A stretch of DNA of 64,000 nucleotides. Origin: Roseiarcus sp963709185. GTDB lineage: Bacteria; Pseudomonadota; Alphaproteobacteria; Rhizobiales; Beijerinckiaceae. Position 1 is the first letter of the stretch; each line of letters begins with the position of its first letter. Location: contig CAVPVQ010000008.1 of NCBI GenBank assembly GCA_963709185.1, positions 62,001 through 126,000 of the forward strand. The letters run 5' to 3'. Positions 35,739 through 45,531 of the stretch are shown here, in pieces. The position numbers and the translations under genes are program-made. The notes below the pieces were generated by a model. That model was not told where the DNA came from, ran no database searches, and saw nothing but the letters and a program-made list of their open reading frames with translations.

Positions 35739-36578
35739 ATGCCGCTCCTCGCCCTGCCCTTTCCCGCGATCAATCCGATCCTTGTTCAACTGGGTCCGTT
35801 CGCCATTCGATGGTATGCGCTGGCCTATATCGCGGGGCTCGTGCTCGGCTGGGCGATGATCCGCCGCATTCTCGGCGCGGAATCGTTGTGGCGCGGCGCG
35901 CCGCGGCCAAGCGCGGTCAGCGTCGACGATCTCCTGGTCTATTGCGCGGTCGGTGTGATTGTCGGCGGGCGGCTGGGCAATGTGCTGTTCTACGATCCCG
36001 GCTACTACTTCGCCCACCCCATCGAGATATTCAAAATCTGGGAAGGCGGGATGGCCTTCCATGGCGGGATGATCGGCGCGATCATCGGCATCGTGCTGTT
36101 CGCATGGCGCTATCACGCGCCGACGTTGACCGTGCTCGATCTGGCGAGTCTGGCCGCGCCGATCGGCATTTTCTTCGGGCGGATCGCCAATTTCATCAAG
36201 CCGGAGCTGGTCGGGCGCCCCACCGACGTTCCCTGGGCGGTGATCTTTCCCGGAACTGACGGACTACCCCGCCACCCCAGCCAGATCTACGAGGCGCTGC
36301 TCGAGGGGCTCGCCGTATTCGTCCTTCTGCAGATCGCGGCGCGCTTTGGCGCCTTGCGCCGCCCTGGCCTGTTGACCGGCGCGTTCGGCGTGCTCTACGG
36401 CCTCGCGCGCATCTTCTGCGAATTCTACCGCGATCCCGACCCGAAGCTCGAAGATCTGGGCGACGGATTGACGATGGGGATGGTCTTGTCCGCGCCGCTG
36501 GTTATCATCGGCGCGGGGTTGATCGCCTGGAGCTTGCGAAAGGGGTCGGGGAGCGACAATGAGCGCGCTGGGGGATGA
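35739..36578 (+). CDS. lgt: Prolipoprotein diacylglyceryl transferase
   Basis: This 279-residue inner-membrane enzyme transfers diacylglycerol from phosphatidylglycerol to the lipobox cysteine of prolipoproteins, the first step of lipoprotein maturation. Family motifs are clear: IRWYALAYIAGL, EGGMAFHGG with the essential histidine, the Lgt signature FGRIANFIKPELVGRPTDVPW, PRHPSQIYEA, and REFYRDPD-like FCEFYRDPD near the end. ATG 35,739 is preferred over an upstream in-frame start because it directly precedes the first membrane segment. It overlaps the next gene by 20 bases. Confidence 0.95.
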   Translation: MPLLALPFPAINPILVQLGPFAIRWYALAYIAGLVLGWAMIRRILGAESLWRGAPRPSAVSVDDLLVYCAVGVIVGGRLGNVLFYDPGYYFAHPIEIFKIWEGGMAFHGGMIGAIIGIVLFAWRYHAPTLTVLDLASLAAPIGIFFGRIANFIKPELVGRPTDVPWAVIFPGTDGLPRHPSQIYEALLEGLAVFVLLQIAARFGALRRPGLLTGAFGVLYGLARIFCEFYRDPDPKLEDLGDGLTMGMVLSAPLVIIGAGLIAWSLRKGSGSDNERAGG

Positions 36579-37653
36579 AATCGCCGCGCTGGCCGGCCAC
36601 GAGGGGCCGATCTCGCTGGAGCGTTTCATGGCGCTGGCGCTCGCCCATCCGACGCATGGCTATTACATGAACCGCGATCCCTTCGGGGCGGAGGGCGACT
36701 TCACCACGGCGCCGGAAATCAGCCAGATGTTCGGCGAGTTGATCGGCCTGTGGGCGGCCGAGGTCTGGGCGGCGATGGGCGCCCCCAATCCGTTGCGGCT
36801 GATCGAACTCGGCCCCGGCCGCGGCACCCTGATGAGCGACGCGCTGCGCGCGGCGCGCGTCGCGCCGGAATTTCGCGGCGCGCTTGACGTCTGGCTCATC
36901 GACACCAGCCCGGCGCTGGCGGCGATCCAGCACGACACCTTGCTGACCGCGGGCGCGCCGGTCTCCTGGGCGGCGAGCCTTGACGAGGCGCCGGACGGAC
37001 CCGCCATCGTCATCGCCAACGAATTCCTCGACGCATTGCCGATCCGCCAATATGTGCGCGGCGCGCGCGGATGGCACGAGCGGCTGGTCGGCCTTGACGG
37101 CGCCGGCAAACTGATTTTCGGCGTCGCTGCCGAGCCCGAGCGCTACATCAACGCGCAGGCGCACGAGGGCGACGTGCTGGAGGTCGGCGCGGTCGGCCAC
37201 CGCTTGATGTTCGAGCTTGGGGGGCGTCTGGCGCGGCACGGCGGGGCGGCGTTGTTCATCGACTACGGGCATACGGCGACCGGATTTGGCGACACCCTGC
37301 AAGGCCTGCGCGCCCATCGCATGGTCGACCCGCTGACCGATCCCGGCGAAGTCGACGTCACCGCGCATGTCGATTTCGCCGCGATGGCGCGCAGCGCGCG
37401 GGCCGCCGGTGCGGCGGTGCACGGGCCGATCGACCAGGGGGATTTTCTCAAGGCGCTCGGCCTCGATCAGCGCGCGCAGGCCCTGATCGGGCGCGCCGGT
37501 CCGGCCCAGGCCGCCGGCGTCGAAGCCGCGCGGGCGCGGCTTGCCGGCAAGGGCGCCGGCGAAATGGGCGCCCTGTTCAAGGCGATGGTTGTCGCCAACC
37601 GGCAATTGCCCGTCCCGCCAGGCTTTCAAGCGCTGGCGGGGGCCTCGACGTGA
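36559..37653 (+). CDS. MidA/NDUFAF7-type SAM-dependent methyltransferase
   Basis: This 364-residue protein belongs to the DUF185 family, homologous to mitochondrial NDUFAF7/MidA, which methylates an arginine in a complex I subunit. It begins with ISLERFMALALAHPTHGYYM, then GDFTTAPEISQMFGELIGLW, and has the SAM-binding motif LIELGPGRGTL near residue 75, followed by ANEFLDALPIRQY. The bacterial substrate is not established. Translation is coupled to lgt (20-base overlap) and to pgeF (GTGA overlap), an arrangement common in alphaproteobacteria. Confidence 0.88.
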   Translation: MSALGDEIAALAGHEGPISLERFMALALAHPTHGYYMNRDPFGAEGDFTTAPEISQMFGELIGLWAAEVWAAMGAPNPLRLIELGPGRGTLMSDALRAARVAPEFRGALDVWLIDTSPALAAIQHDTLLTAGAPVSWAASLDEAPDGPAIVIANEFLDALPIRQYVRGARGWHERLVGLDGAGKLIFGVAAEPERYINAQAHEGDVLEVGAVGHRLMFELGGRLARHGGAALFIDYGHTATGFGDTLQGLRAHRMVDPLTDPGEVDVTAHVDFAAMARSARAAGAAVHGPIDQGDFLKALGLDQRAQALIGRAGPAQAAGVEAARARLAGKGAGEMGALFKAMVVANRQLPVPPGFQALAGAST

Positions 37654-38433
37654 ACACGGCGGCGCCCGAGTTCCTGCAGGCCGAGCAATTGCGGGCGCCC
37701 GGCCTCGCACATGGGTTCTTCACCCGGCGCGGCGGCTCCTCGCAAGGCGTCTACCGCTCGCTCAACGGCGGCGTCGGCTCGCGCGACGATCCCGCCGCCG
37801 TGCGCGACAATCGCGCCCGTATGGCCGCGCGTGCTGGGAATCGCGACGACGCGTCTGCTCATTCCCTATCAGGTGCATTCGCCTGACGCCCTGGTCGTCT
37901 CGGAGCCTTGGCCGGCCGACGCGCGGCCGCGGTGCGACGCGCTGGTCACCGCGACGCCGGGCCTCGGGCTCGGCGTCACCGGCGCCGATTGCGGCGTCCT
38001 GCTGTTCGCCGCGCCGCGGGCCGGGGTGATCGGCGCCGCCCACGCCGGCTGGCGCGGGGCGCTCGCCGGGGTGATCGAGGCGACGATCGCGGCGATGGAG
38101 CGCCTGGGCGCGCGCGCCGCCGATATTGTCGCCGCCCTCGGCCCGACGATCGCGCGACAATCCTACGAGGTCGGCCCCGAATTCGTCGCCTCCTTCGCCA
38201 AAGCGGAACCGGACGCCAGCCGCTTCTTCGAACCAAGCGTCAATGCGGGGCGCTCGCTGTTCGATTTGCCGGGTTTCATTGCGATGCGGGTCGCGCGCAG
38301 CGGCGTCGAAAAGTTCGAGGACCTCGCGCTCGACACCTACGCCGACGAATCGCGCTTCTTCAGCTACCGCCGGTCGGTCCATCGCGGAGAGCCCGACTAC
38401 GGACGGCTGGTCGCCGCGGTCGCGCTGGTCTGA
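37650..38433 (+). pseudogene. pgeF: PgeF/YfiH-type polyphenol oxidase (laccase domain), one frameshift
   Basis: Two frames together give one multicopper-oxidase-like (Cu-oxidase_4) protein of about 260 residues. The first, from GTG 37,650, ends the N-terminal part (GLAHGFFTRRGGSSQGVYRSLN). The second carries the active-site blocks GVTGADCGVLLFA, AAHAGWRGALAGV and the C-terminal RFFSYRRSVHRGEPDYGR. The frame changes near 37,824-37,826 (atggccgcgcgtg; removing one c restores MARVLG). PgeF proteins are peptidoglycan-editing or purine-nucleoside-active enzymes. Because everything else is intact, this may be a sequencing error; otherwise it is a recently broken gene. Confidence 0.82.
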
Positions 38434-38549
38434 CCGTCCCAATCGCGCGACGATTTGGCCGAATCGGCAATCCGTTTTATGCCGGGCCGGCCGGAGGGTG
38501 AGGCGCCAGGTCGCCGCGCGCCTTTCCCGCCATCGGGAGAACATCGCCC

Positions 38550-39959
38550 ATGAAGCTGCCGCGCGAGCTTGGCCCTATCCATTTCATCGGCATCGGCGGC
38601 ATCGGCATGTCGGGCATCGCCGAAGTGCTGCTGAATCTGGGCTATCGCGTGCAGGGGTCGGACGCCAGCGACAACGCCAACGTCAGACGGCTGCGCGACA
38701 AGGGCGCGAACGTCTTCATCGGCCACGACGCAGGCAATCTCGGCGAGGCCGCCGTCGTCGTCGTCTCCACCGCGATCAAGCGCGACAACGCCGAACTCGC
38801 CGCGGCGCGCGAATTGCGCCTGCCGGTGGTGCGCCGCGCCGAAATGCTCGCCGAATTGATGCGCCTCAAGCAATGCGTGGCGATCGCCGGCACGCATGGC
38901 AAGACCACCACGACGTCGCTGGTGGCGACGCTTCTCGACGCTGCCGGCCTCGACCCGACGGTGATCAACGGCGGCATCATCAACGCCTATGGCGCCAACG
39001 CCAAGCGCGGCGAGGGCGACTGGATGGTCGTCGAGGCCGACGAGAGCGACGGCACCTTCCTCAAGCTGCCGGCCGATATCGCGATCGTCACCAACATCGA
39101 CCCCGAGCATCTCGATCATTTCAAGACGTTCGAGGCGATCAAGGAGGCGTTTCTGGCGTTTGTCGAAAACCTGCCGTTCTACGGCTTCGCCGTCATGTGC
39201 CTCGATCATCCGATCGTTCAGGAGCTGGTCGGCCGCATCGAGGACCGGCGGGTCATCACCTACGGCGAAAATCCCCAGGCCGACGTGCGGCTGCTCGACG
39301 TCGACCTGTCCGGCGGATTGACGCGCTTCAACGTGCTGATCCGCGATCGCAAGACCTCCCAGGCGACCTATATCGACGATCTCGCGCTGCCGATGCCAGG
39401 GCATCACAACGCCTTGAACGCCACGGCGGCGATCGCCGTCGCCTACGAGCTGAAAGCGCCGGTCGAGACGATTCGCCGGGCGCTCGCCGGCTTCGGCGGG
39501 GTGAAGCGGCGCTTCACCCGCACCGGCGAGTGGAACGGCGTTGCGATTTTCGACGACTATGGCCACCATCCCGTCGAGATCGCGGCCGTGCTGCGGGCCG
39601 CCCGCGCCTCGACCAGGAACAAGGTCGTGGCGGTCGTGCAGCCCCATCGCTACTCGCGCCTGCATTCGCTGTTCGAGCAATTTGCGAGCTGCTTCAACGA
39701 CGCCGACACGGTGATCGTCGCCGACGTCTACTCCGCCGGCGAGGCGCCGATCGAGGGCGCCGACAAGGCGGGGCTGGTCGCGGCGATCAAGACGCACGGC
39801 CATCGCCATGCGATGGCGCTCGATTCGCCCGGCGAGCTCGCCGGCCTGGTGCGCGAAATCGCCCGCCCGGGCGACTACGTGGTGTTTTTGGGCGCCGGCA
39901 GCATCACCCAATGGGCCTATGCGCTGCCGGGCGAGTTGGCGGTCGGGGACGCGCGGTGA
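38550..39959 (+). CDS. murC: UDP-N-acetylmuramate-L-alanine ligase
   Basis: This 469-residue cytoplasmic ligase adds L-alanine to UDP-MurNAc, the first peptide-forming step of peptidoglycan synthesis. The N-terminal Rossmann motif (FIGIGGIGMSGIAE), the ATP loop AGTHGKTTTTS (about residue 114), the EADESDGTF block and the C-terminal DDYGHHPVEI are all typical of MurC. GGGAGA stands 9 bases before the ATG. murB follows with a 4-base overlap. In most relatives murC follows murG in one division/cell-wall cluster; here it follows pgeF and lies about 14 kb from murG on the opposite strand. Confidence 0.96.
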   Translation: MKLPRELGPIHFIGIGGIGMSGIAEVLLNLGYRVQGSDASDNANVRRLRDKGANVFIGHDAGNLGEAAVVVVSTAIKRDNAELAAARELRLPVVRRAEMLAELMRLKQCVAIAGTHGKTTTTSLVATLLDAAGLDPTVINGGIINAYGANAKRGEGDWMVVEADESDGTFLKLPADIAIVTNIDPEHLDHFKTFEAIKEAFLAFVENLPFYGFAVMCLDHPIVQELVGRIEDRRVITYGENPQADVRLLDVDLSGGLTRFNVLIRDRKTSQATYIDDLALPMPGHHNALNATAAIAVAYELKAPVETIRRALAGFGGVKRRFTRTGEWNGVAIFDDYGHHPVEIAAVLRAARASTRNKVVAVVQPHRYSRLHSLFEQFASCFNDADTVIVADVYSAGEAPIEGADKAGLVAAIKTHGHRHAMALDSPGELAGLVREIARPGDYVVFLGAGSITQWAYALPGELAVGDAR

Positions 39960-40894
39960 GCGATCGCCGCTCTCCCTTCCCCGATATCGTCGCCGGCCTC
40001 GCCTCGCAGCTCCCCGCCTTGCGCGGCCGGCTCAGCGCCGACGCGCCGCTGGCGCCGTTCACCTGGTTTCGCGTCGGCGGCCCGGCGCAGGCGTTGTTTC
40101 AGCCGGCCGACGAGGAGGATCTCGCCTATTTCCTCGCCGGCGCGCCGGGCGAAATTCCGATCACCGTCGTCGGCCTCGGCTCGAACCTGATCGTGCGCGA
40201 CGGCGGCGTCCGCGGCGTTGTCGTTCGCCTGGGCGGCAAGGCGTTCGGCGCGACCGAGGCGACGCCGGAGCATCGGATCGTCGCCGGCGCGGCGGCGCCG
40301 GACATGCGGGTGGCGCGCGCGGCGGCCGAAGCGGGCGTCGCCGGGCTTGAATTCTATCGCGGCATTCCCGGCGCGATCGGCGGCGCCTTGCGCATGAACG
40401 CCGGCGCCCATGGCGCCGAGACGAAGGAGGCGCTTGTCGAGGCGCGCGGCGTCATTCGCACGGGAGCCGTCAAAACTTTCTCGGCGGCGCAGATGGGCTT
40501 TTCCTATCGTCATTCCGATACGCCGGAGGATGTGATCTTCACCCGCGCGGTGTTCCAGGGCCGGCCCGGCGCCGCCGCGGAAATCCTCGCGCAGATGGAG
40601 CGGATCACCGCGGCGCGCGAGGCCTCGCAGCCGATCCGCGAACGAACCGGCGGCTCGACCTTCAAGAACCCGCCCGGCGAGAAGGCCTGGGCGCTGATCG
40701 ACAAGGCGGGATGCCGCGGACTGGTCCTCGGCGACGCCGAGGTGTCGACGATGCATTGCAATTTTCTGATCAACCGCGGCGCCGCGACGGCCGCGCAGAT
40801 CGAAGCGCTCGGCGAGGAAGTGCGCCGGCGCGTGCGCGAGACGAGCGGAATCGCGCTGGAATGGGAGGTCAGGCGCCTCGGAGAGCCGCTTTAA
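39956..40894 (+). CDS. murB: UDP-N-acetylenolpyruvoylglucosamine reductase
   Basis: This 312-residue FAD enzyme reduces UDP-GlcNAc-enolpyruvate to UDP-MurNAc. The FAD domain has TWFRVGGPAQALFQP, VGLGSNLIVRDGGVRG and GIPGAIGGALRMNAGAHG. The catalytic Ser lies in GGSTFKNP and the final Glu in SGIALEWEVRRLG, a type I MurB arrangement. The start is a GTG at 39,956 that overlaps the murC stop (GTGA); the frame is open far upstream but that part is a shadow of pgeF and murC. The ddl-ftsQ genes that usually follow murB in alphaproteobacteria are not here. Confidence 0.95.
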   Translation: MSDRRSPFPDIVAGLASQLPALRGRLSADAPLAPFTWFRVGGPAQALFQPADEEDLAYFLAGAPGEIPITVVGLGSNLIVRDGGVRGVVVRLGGKAFGATEATPEHRIVAGAAAPDMRVARAAAEAGVAGLEFYRGIPGAIGGALRMNAGAHGAETKEALVEARGVIRTGAVKTFSAAQMGFSYRHSDTPEDVIFTRAVFQGRPGAAAEILAQMERITAAREASQPIRERTGGSTFKNPPGEKAWALIDKAGCRGLVLGDAEVSTMHCNFLINRGAATAAQIEALGEEVRRRVRETSGIALEWEVRRLGEPL

Positions 40895-40985
40895 CGCGCC
40901 GGCGAGCGATGGCCCACGCGCCGCCGACGCAAATCGCCGGAAAGCGACCGAAGGTCTCCGGCCGGGCGTGCCGGCCAGGGTTCGC

Positions 40986-41774
40986 TCACCCGAATTCGCC
41001 TACCGGAGCGTCGACAACTTCCAACACCCTTTGATTCGGAACAGTCTCGACGCCCGCTTCCTCGCGCTTCAGTTGTCGCGCCAACCTCAAGGTGTTCGCC
41101 ACGAACAGGCCAACGAAGCCGGCGCCCGTCGCGCCAAGGGCGACATCGTAACCCGAGAACGTCTGACCATCGATGACGAGCGCCGTCTGGCCTCTTGCAT
41201 ACATCCAGACATTGACGGCGATAAGACCGATCCGCAGCTCGGTGGGTCCGAGCGCCAGAAACGACAGTTGGACCTTTCCGGTGACCTGATGGTTCAGAAA
41301 AACAAAAATGCACAGCATGTAGTAGCCGACCAGGACAAACAGCGCGATGTCCATGCGGACATAGGCTGTCCCTCCCAGTCCAGCCATGATCAGCAGACCG
41401 CCGAGCGCATCGACGGAATGATCGAGAAAATAGCCATAGCGCGGTCGTTCAATTCCGCGGTGGCGCGCCAGGCTTCCATCGAGGGAGTCGCCGAACCAGT
41501 TGACGACAAGACCGAAACTCGCGACCCACAGGAACGCCGGATGGTGGCGGCTCGCCAGATATCCCGCGCAAATGATCACCGCGCCGACCAGGCCCGTCGC
41601 GGTAAGGTGATCCGGCGCCACGACGGACGGCAAGCGCGCGCAAATCCAGTTGAGAACGCCGCGCTCCCGCTCAGCCAATAGATTGTCTTGAATGCGGTAG
41701 GTTTGTCGCGCCTTTATGCACGCGATTTCAGGCTCGCTCTTCAATGACTGCAGCAAGACAAGCCTCCCAGCCAC
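40986..41774 (-). CDS. CDP-alcohol phosphatidyltransferase family protein
   Basis: This 262-residue membrane protein carries the complete family motif D-x2-D-G-x2-A-R-x8-G-x3-D-x3-D, seen as GDSLDGSLARHRG then GYFLDHSVD near residues 95-122. It has several membrane helices (for example GLVGAVIICAGYLA and IALFVLVGYYMLCIFVF). Such enzymes swap a CMP-activated lipid or polyol to make a phosphodiester lipid. The exact donor and acceptor cannot be told. It starts with GTG at 41,774. Next to a ceramide-synthase-like gene and an alpha-oxoamine synthase, a head-group transferase for a sphingoid or other unusual lipid is possible (inference). Confidence 0.85.
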   Translation of the reverse strand: MAGRLVLLQSLKSEPEIACIKARQTYRIQDNLLAERERGVLNWICARLPSVVAPDHLTATGLVGAVIICAGYLASRHHPAFLWVASFGLVVNWFGDSLDGSLARHRGIERPRYGYFLDHSVDALGGLLIMAGLGGTAYVRMDIALFVLVGYYMLCIFVFLNHQVTGKVQLSFLALGPTELRIGLIAVNVWMYARGQTALVIDGQTFSGYDVALGATGAGFVGLFVANTLRLARQLKREEAGVETVPNQRVLEVVDAPVGEFG

Positions 41775-42008
41775 GGGCTGATCAATTCTTCGTTCAAACG
41801 TCGATGGTTGTCAAATCTCTTTGAACCGTCTCCGCGTCAGCATCGACATGGTTTAACGCGACGACGCCAGGCTCACCCGGGAAAACCGACGACCGCGACA
41901 AGCGGCATTGCGAACCTCACGGCCGCCGCGCCTCCGAACCAACCGGCCACGCGCTCCTCGAAGCGACGACGCCGCGCGCGTCTCCGATCGTTCCCCGTGC
42001 AGCGCTTG

Positions 42009-43184
42009 CTACTGCGGCACAAGCGACTTTTCGTAGATGCGGTAGATTTTATTGATGCGACCCTCGATCGCCTCGGCAATCGATCGCATCCCCTGGTTAT
42101 CTTCGAGGATCCAGCCGATCTCGGCGCGCGTCGCGCCGTAGCGATTCGCCGAGGCTCGCCAAATGGCTTCGATCATCATGAAGGCGACCTCGCTCGCCAG
42201 CGGCGCGCCATGAAGCCGGCGCACGATTCCCATCAGCGGAACGCGCACCGTCCGCACGCGCGGCCTGCCGGACAGGCCCCCGTTGAGTCGCCAAAGCAGC
42301 TTCAGGAAGCCGGTCGGGAACAAAGAGCCGTTGAGGTCCCGCGTCATCTCGTTCAAGTCGGGAAGCGTCATGATGAAGGCGACCGCTTCGCCATCGACCT
42401 CCGCCACGCGAATCAGATCGTTGAACACGATCGGCTTTAGCTTCTTGCCGGCGTAGGCGATCTCGGCGTCGGTGAGCGGCACCGAACCCCAATTGTCGGC
42501 CCAGGCGTCATTCAGGATGCTCAGGATCAGCGCCGCTTCCTCAGCGAACTTTCGCTTGTCGATCTGGCGCAGGCGGATGCGCGGATTGCGCTCGCCCCTC
42601 GCGATGATTTGCCTGACGACCGGCAGGAGAGGTTTGGCGCCGTCGACGACGTAGGTGTAGAGATTCTTGATCCCGCGATAGCCGGCGGCCTCGATCCACG
42701 CCTCGTAAGCCGGACTGTTGTGGCCCATCATCACCGTCGGCGGGTGATCGAAGCCCTCAACCAGCAGCCCCGGCTCGTCCCATATCGAGATCGAGATCGG
42801 ACCGACCGAGCGGGTTACCCGCTTCGAGCGCAGCCACTCTTCCGCGCGCGCGATCAACTGCGAGGCGACCACGGCGTCCTCGGCTTCGAACATACCCCAA
42901 TTGCCAACGCCGGGGCCGCCGCCCTGGGCGACCGGCTGATTGTGCGACAACTGATCGACCTGCGCCGAAATCCGGCCGACGACGCGCCCATCCCGTTCGG
43001 CGAGGAAGAAGGCCGCCTCGGCATGGCCGAACCACGGGTTCTTCCGGGGATCGATAAGTCCATGCACCTCGCTCTTGAGCGGCGGCGCCCAGTTGGGATC
43101 GCCGGCGTTGAGGCGAAAGGCCACGTCGACATAGGCTTTGCGATCGGCCGGCGAAGCCACCTGTCGAACATTTATGCCGCTCAC
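42009..43184 (-). CDS. GNAT-fold N-acyltransferase-like protein (bacterial ceramide synthase-like)
   Basis: This is a 391-residue protein. The frame opens with a TTG at 43,235, but GTG 43,184 with GGGGATA upstream is preferred because the conserved part begins there (INVRQVASPADRKAYVDVAF). Recognisable blocks are DPNWAPPLKSEVHGLIDP, GPISISIWDEPGLLVEGFDHPPTVMMGH and ASEVAFMMIEAIWRA. This family is often labelled dATP pyrophosphohydrolase or N-acetyltransferase. From memory it resembles the Caulobacter N-acyltransferase that makes bacterial ceramide. Acyl transfer to a long-chain base is therefore a candidate function but not proven. Confidence 0.75.
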   Translation of the reverse strand: MSGINVRQVASPADRKAYVDVAFRLNAGDPNWAPPLKSEVHGLIDPRKNPWFGHAEAAFFLAERDGRVVGRISAQVDQLSHNQPVAQGGGPGVGNWGMFEAEDAVVASQLIARAEEWLRSKRVTRSVGPISISIWDEPGLLVEGFDHPPTVMMGHNSPAYEAWIEAAGYRGIKNLYTYVVDGAKPLLPVVRQIIARGERNPRIRLRQIDKRKFAEEAALILSILNDAWADNWGSVPLTDAEIAYAGKKLKPIVFNDLIRVAEVDGEAVAFIMTLPDLNEMTRDLNGSLFPTGFLKLLWRLNGGLSGRPRVRTVRVPLMGIVRRLHGAPLASEVAFMMIEAIWRASANRYGATRAEIGWILEDNQGMRSIAEAIEGRINKIYRIYEKSLVPQ

Positions 43185-43635
43185 GGCGCTATCCCCGCAT
43201 CGGTTGCTCGGACGAACCGGCTGCGGCCCGCGCAACGGCCGAAACGGTTTACGCCACGCGGAAGCCCTCGCACATCCCGCCGGCCTTGGAAACGGTCTGC
43301 GCGTGAAGTCGCAAGCGCCGACCTTAAAGACGCGCCATGTGCGGCGGCGTCTTCGCCGGCGGGCCAGACCCCTTGATCGTCAGGGACCAACCCGATCGCA
43401 GCGACTGGGCGCCGCCGCCCTCCGGGGCCGGCGCGTTCAGCAATCGGTCGAAACCCCCGCCCTGCGGTTGACGCTTGCCCACGGGGTCGAGCGAAGGCAA
43501 GGTGGCGTCGAAACCGGCCACCCATCGAGGGAGCGCTGATCGAGAACTCATCCGTAGCGCAGAGTTGAGGCGCGCATCCGATCAGCGGCCTCCGCGGTGC
43601 GCCGATGCGATTTGCCGAGGGAGAACGAGCGCCAT
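43185..43635. other. Divergent gap between GNAT-like and radical SAM genes
   Basis: These 451 bases separate two divergent genes and should contain both promoters. No recognisable protein frame, hairpin or operator-like repeat stood out. Open frames on both strands read as low-complexity Arg/Pro-rich shadows. Confidence 0.4.
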
Positions 43636-45408
43636 GTGACGACAACGCCAAGGCGCCGATTTGAGCTTGTCCTGATTAAACCGTCGCACTACGACGACGA
43701 CGGCTATGTCATCCAATGGTTTCGTTCGGTAATTCCCTCCAACACTCTGGCGGCGCTGCATCGGCTCGCCGTCGACTGCGCGGAACGTCTTGTGCTCGGC
43801 GCCGATGTCGAGATTGTCATCACCGCGCTGGATGAAACGAACACCCGCGTCCTGCCGGGGCAAATCATTCGCCGGATCAACAAGGCGGACGGCTTCGGAA
43901 TGGTGGGTTTGGTCGGCGTCCGATCAAACCAGTTTCCGCGCGCGCTCGACATCGCGCGCCCACTTCGGGAGGCGGGGCTGCGCGTCGTGGCCGGCGGCTT
44001 CCACGTCTCCGGATGCATGGCGATGCTGCCGGGAACGCAGCCGGATTTGCAACGGGCGCTGGACTTGGGCGTCACCCTCTTTTCAGGCCAGGCCGAATTC
44101 CGGCTGGACGAGTTGCTCGTTGACGCCGAAAAAGGAAGCCTGAAGCCGATCTATGATCATGCGAAGGACCTGCCGGAAATCGAAGGCGCGCCAATCCCGT
44201 TCATGCCCAAGGAAGTTCTGAAGGGAAACTTTTATTCCTTGGCGAGCTTCGATGCTGGCCGCGGTTGCCCGTTTCAATGTTCCTTCTGCACCATCATCAA
44301 CGTTCAAGGCAGAAAATCGCGTCGCCGTTCGCCTGACGACATCGAAGAGATTATCAGGCGGAACGTCGCGCAGGGGATTTGTCGGTTTTTCATCACCGAC
44401 GACAATTTCGCCCGCAACAAGGATTGGGAGGCGATTTTCGATCGGATCATCAAGTTGCGTGGAGATGAAGGCATCGAGCCGATCCGGTTCACAATTCAGG
44501 TCGACACGCAATGCCACCATCTTCCAAATTTCATCGAAAAGGCGCGCCGCGCCAACGTGTTCAATATGTTCATCGGCATGGAGAGCATCAACGCCGACAA
44601 TCTCATCGCCATGAAGAAGCGGCAAAACAAGATCGCCGAGTACCGCGCATTGTTTCTCGCCTGCAAGAAAGCCAGAATTCTTACGATGGCTGGCTTCATC
44701 CTCGGGTTTCCCAACGATACGCCGGAATCTATTATTCGTGACATAGAGATCATCAAGCGCGAGTTGCCGATCGACATCCTGGAGTTTTTTTGTCTGACGC
44801 CGCTGCCCGGCTCCGAGGATCACCAAAAGCTCGCAGCCGGCGGGGTCTGGATGGACCCCGACATGAATGGGTACGACCTCGACCATGTGGTCACCGGACA
44901 TCCCCGCATGTCGAAAGACCAATGGGAGCGGATCTACAGGAAGGCCTGGGAGGTCTATTACACGCCCGAGCATATGATTACGGTTATGCGCCGAGGCGAG
45001 GCGTGCGGACTTGTCTACCGGCGAACCTTGGAGGCTCTCGTCTTCTTCTATCATTGCGTGACGCGGGAGGGGGTGCATCCGATCGAATGCGGGCTGCTGC
45101 GCATCAAACGGCGACGGGACCGTCGTCCTGAGCTGCCGCGCGAAAATCCACTGGTTTTCTATCCCCGCTACTGGTTCGAGACCGCCGCCAAGAACCTCGC
45201 CATCGCGCGAGATTTCAGGAAATTCGACGCTATCGGCAAGGAGATCGCCGCGGACCCCGACCGCGCCTCCTACATGGACACGGCGCTCGCTCCCGTGACC
45301 CGCGCGGATGACGAGACCCTGGAGTTGCTGACCCACAGCGCCAGCGCCCGCACCGCAGTGGAGCATTACCGCAAGGTTCAGCGGCTGACGGCCTCGGCCC
45401 GACCGTGA
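43636..45408 (+). CDS. B12-binding domain radical SAM protein
   Basis: This 590-residue protein starts at GTG 43,636 (GAGGGAGAA upstream). Residues 1 to about 190 look like a cobalamin-binding domain (VGLVGVRSNQFPRALDIARPL, then VVAGGFHVSG). A radical SAM domain follows with the cluster motif C211-x3-C215-x2-C218 (RGCPFQCSFCTIINVQG), then ITDDNFARN and GFILGFPNDTPESI, and a C-terminal extension of about 200 residues. B12 radical SAM enzymes methylate or rearrange unreactive carbons, including in lipids (hopanoids, tetrapyrroles). The substrate is unknown. A lipid-modifying role is suggested only by its neighbours. Confidence 0.87.
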   Translation: MTTTPRRRFELVLIKPSHYDDDGYVIQWFRSVIPSNTLAALHRLAVDCAERLVLGADVEIVITALDETNTRVLPGQIIRRINKADGFGMVGLVGVRSNQFPRALDIARPLREAGLRVVAGGFHVSGCMAMLPGTQPDLQRALDLGVTLFSGQAEFRLDELLVDAEKGSLKPIYDHAKDLPEIEGAPIPFMPKEVLKGNFYSLASFDAGRGCPFQCSFCTIINVQGRKSRRRSPDDIEEIIRRNVAQGICRFFITDDNFARNKDWEAIFDRIIKLRGDEGIEPIRFTIQVDTQCHHLPNFIEKARRANVFNMFIGMESINADNLIAMKKRQNKIAEYRALFLACKKARILTMAGFILGFPNDTPESIIRDIEIIKRELPIDILEFFCLTPLPGSEDHQKLAAGGVWMDPDMNGYDLDHVVTGHPRMSKDQWERIYRKAWEVYYTPEHMITVMRRGEACGLVYRRTLEALVFFYHCVTREGVHPIECGLLRIKRRRDRRPELPRENPLVFYPRYWFETAAKNLAIARDFRKFDAIGKEIAADPDRASYMDTALAPVTRADDETLELLTHSASARTAVEHYRKVQRLTASARP

Positions 45409-45531
45409 GTCGTCTTGTCTCGAAGGCTTGCGTGGGCTTCTCCCTGTGGTCGCCGCTTCAGCAACCCGAACCCCGAAGCGCCCGTCCACCCCCCGAGCCG
45501 CAGGCTGCCGGCGAGGCAATGACCGGTCCGC

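Noticed and set aside
38126..39955. Upstream extension of the murB frame
   Set aside because: The frame is open for 600 codons before murB but lies out of frame inside pgeF and murC, with no homology. The GTG overlapping the murC stop is the sensible start.
40960..40976. Hairpin ggccgg-gcgtg-ccggcc between murB and the CDP-alcohol transferase gene
   Set aside because: The 6-bp stem has no T-run on either strand; in such GC-rich sequence it is expected by chance and is too weak to call a terminator.
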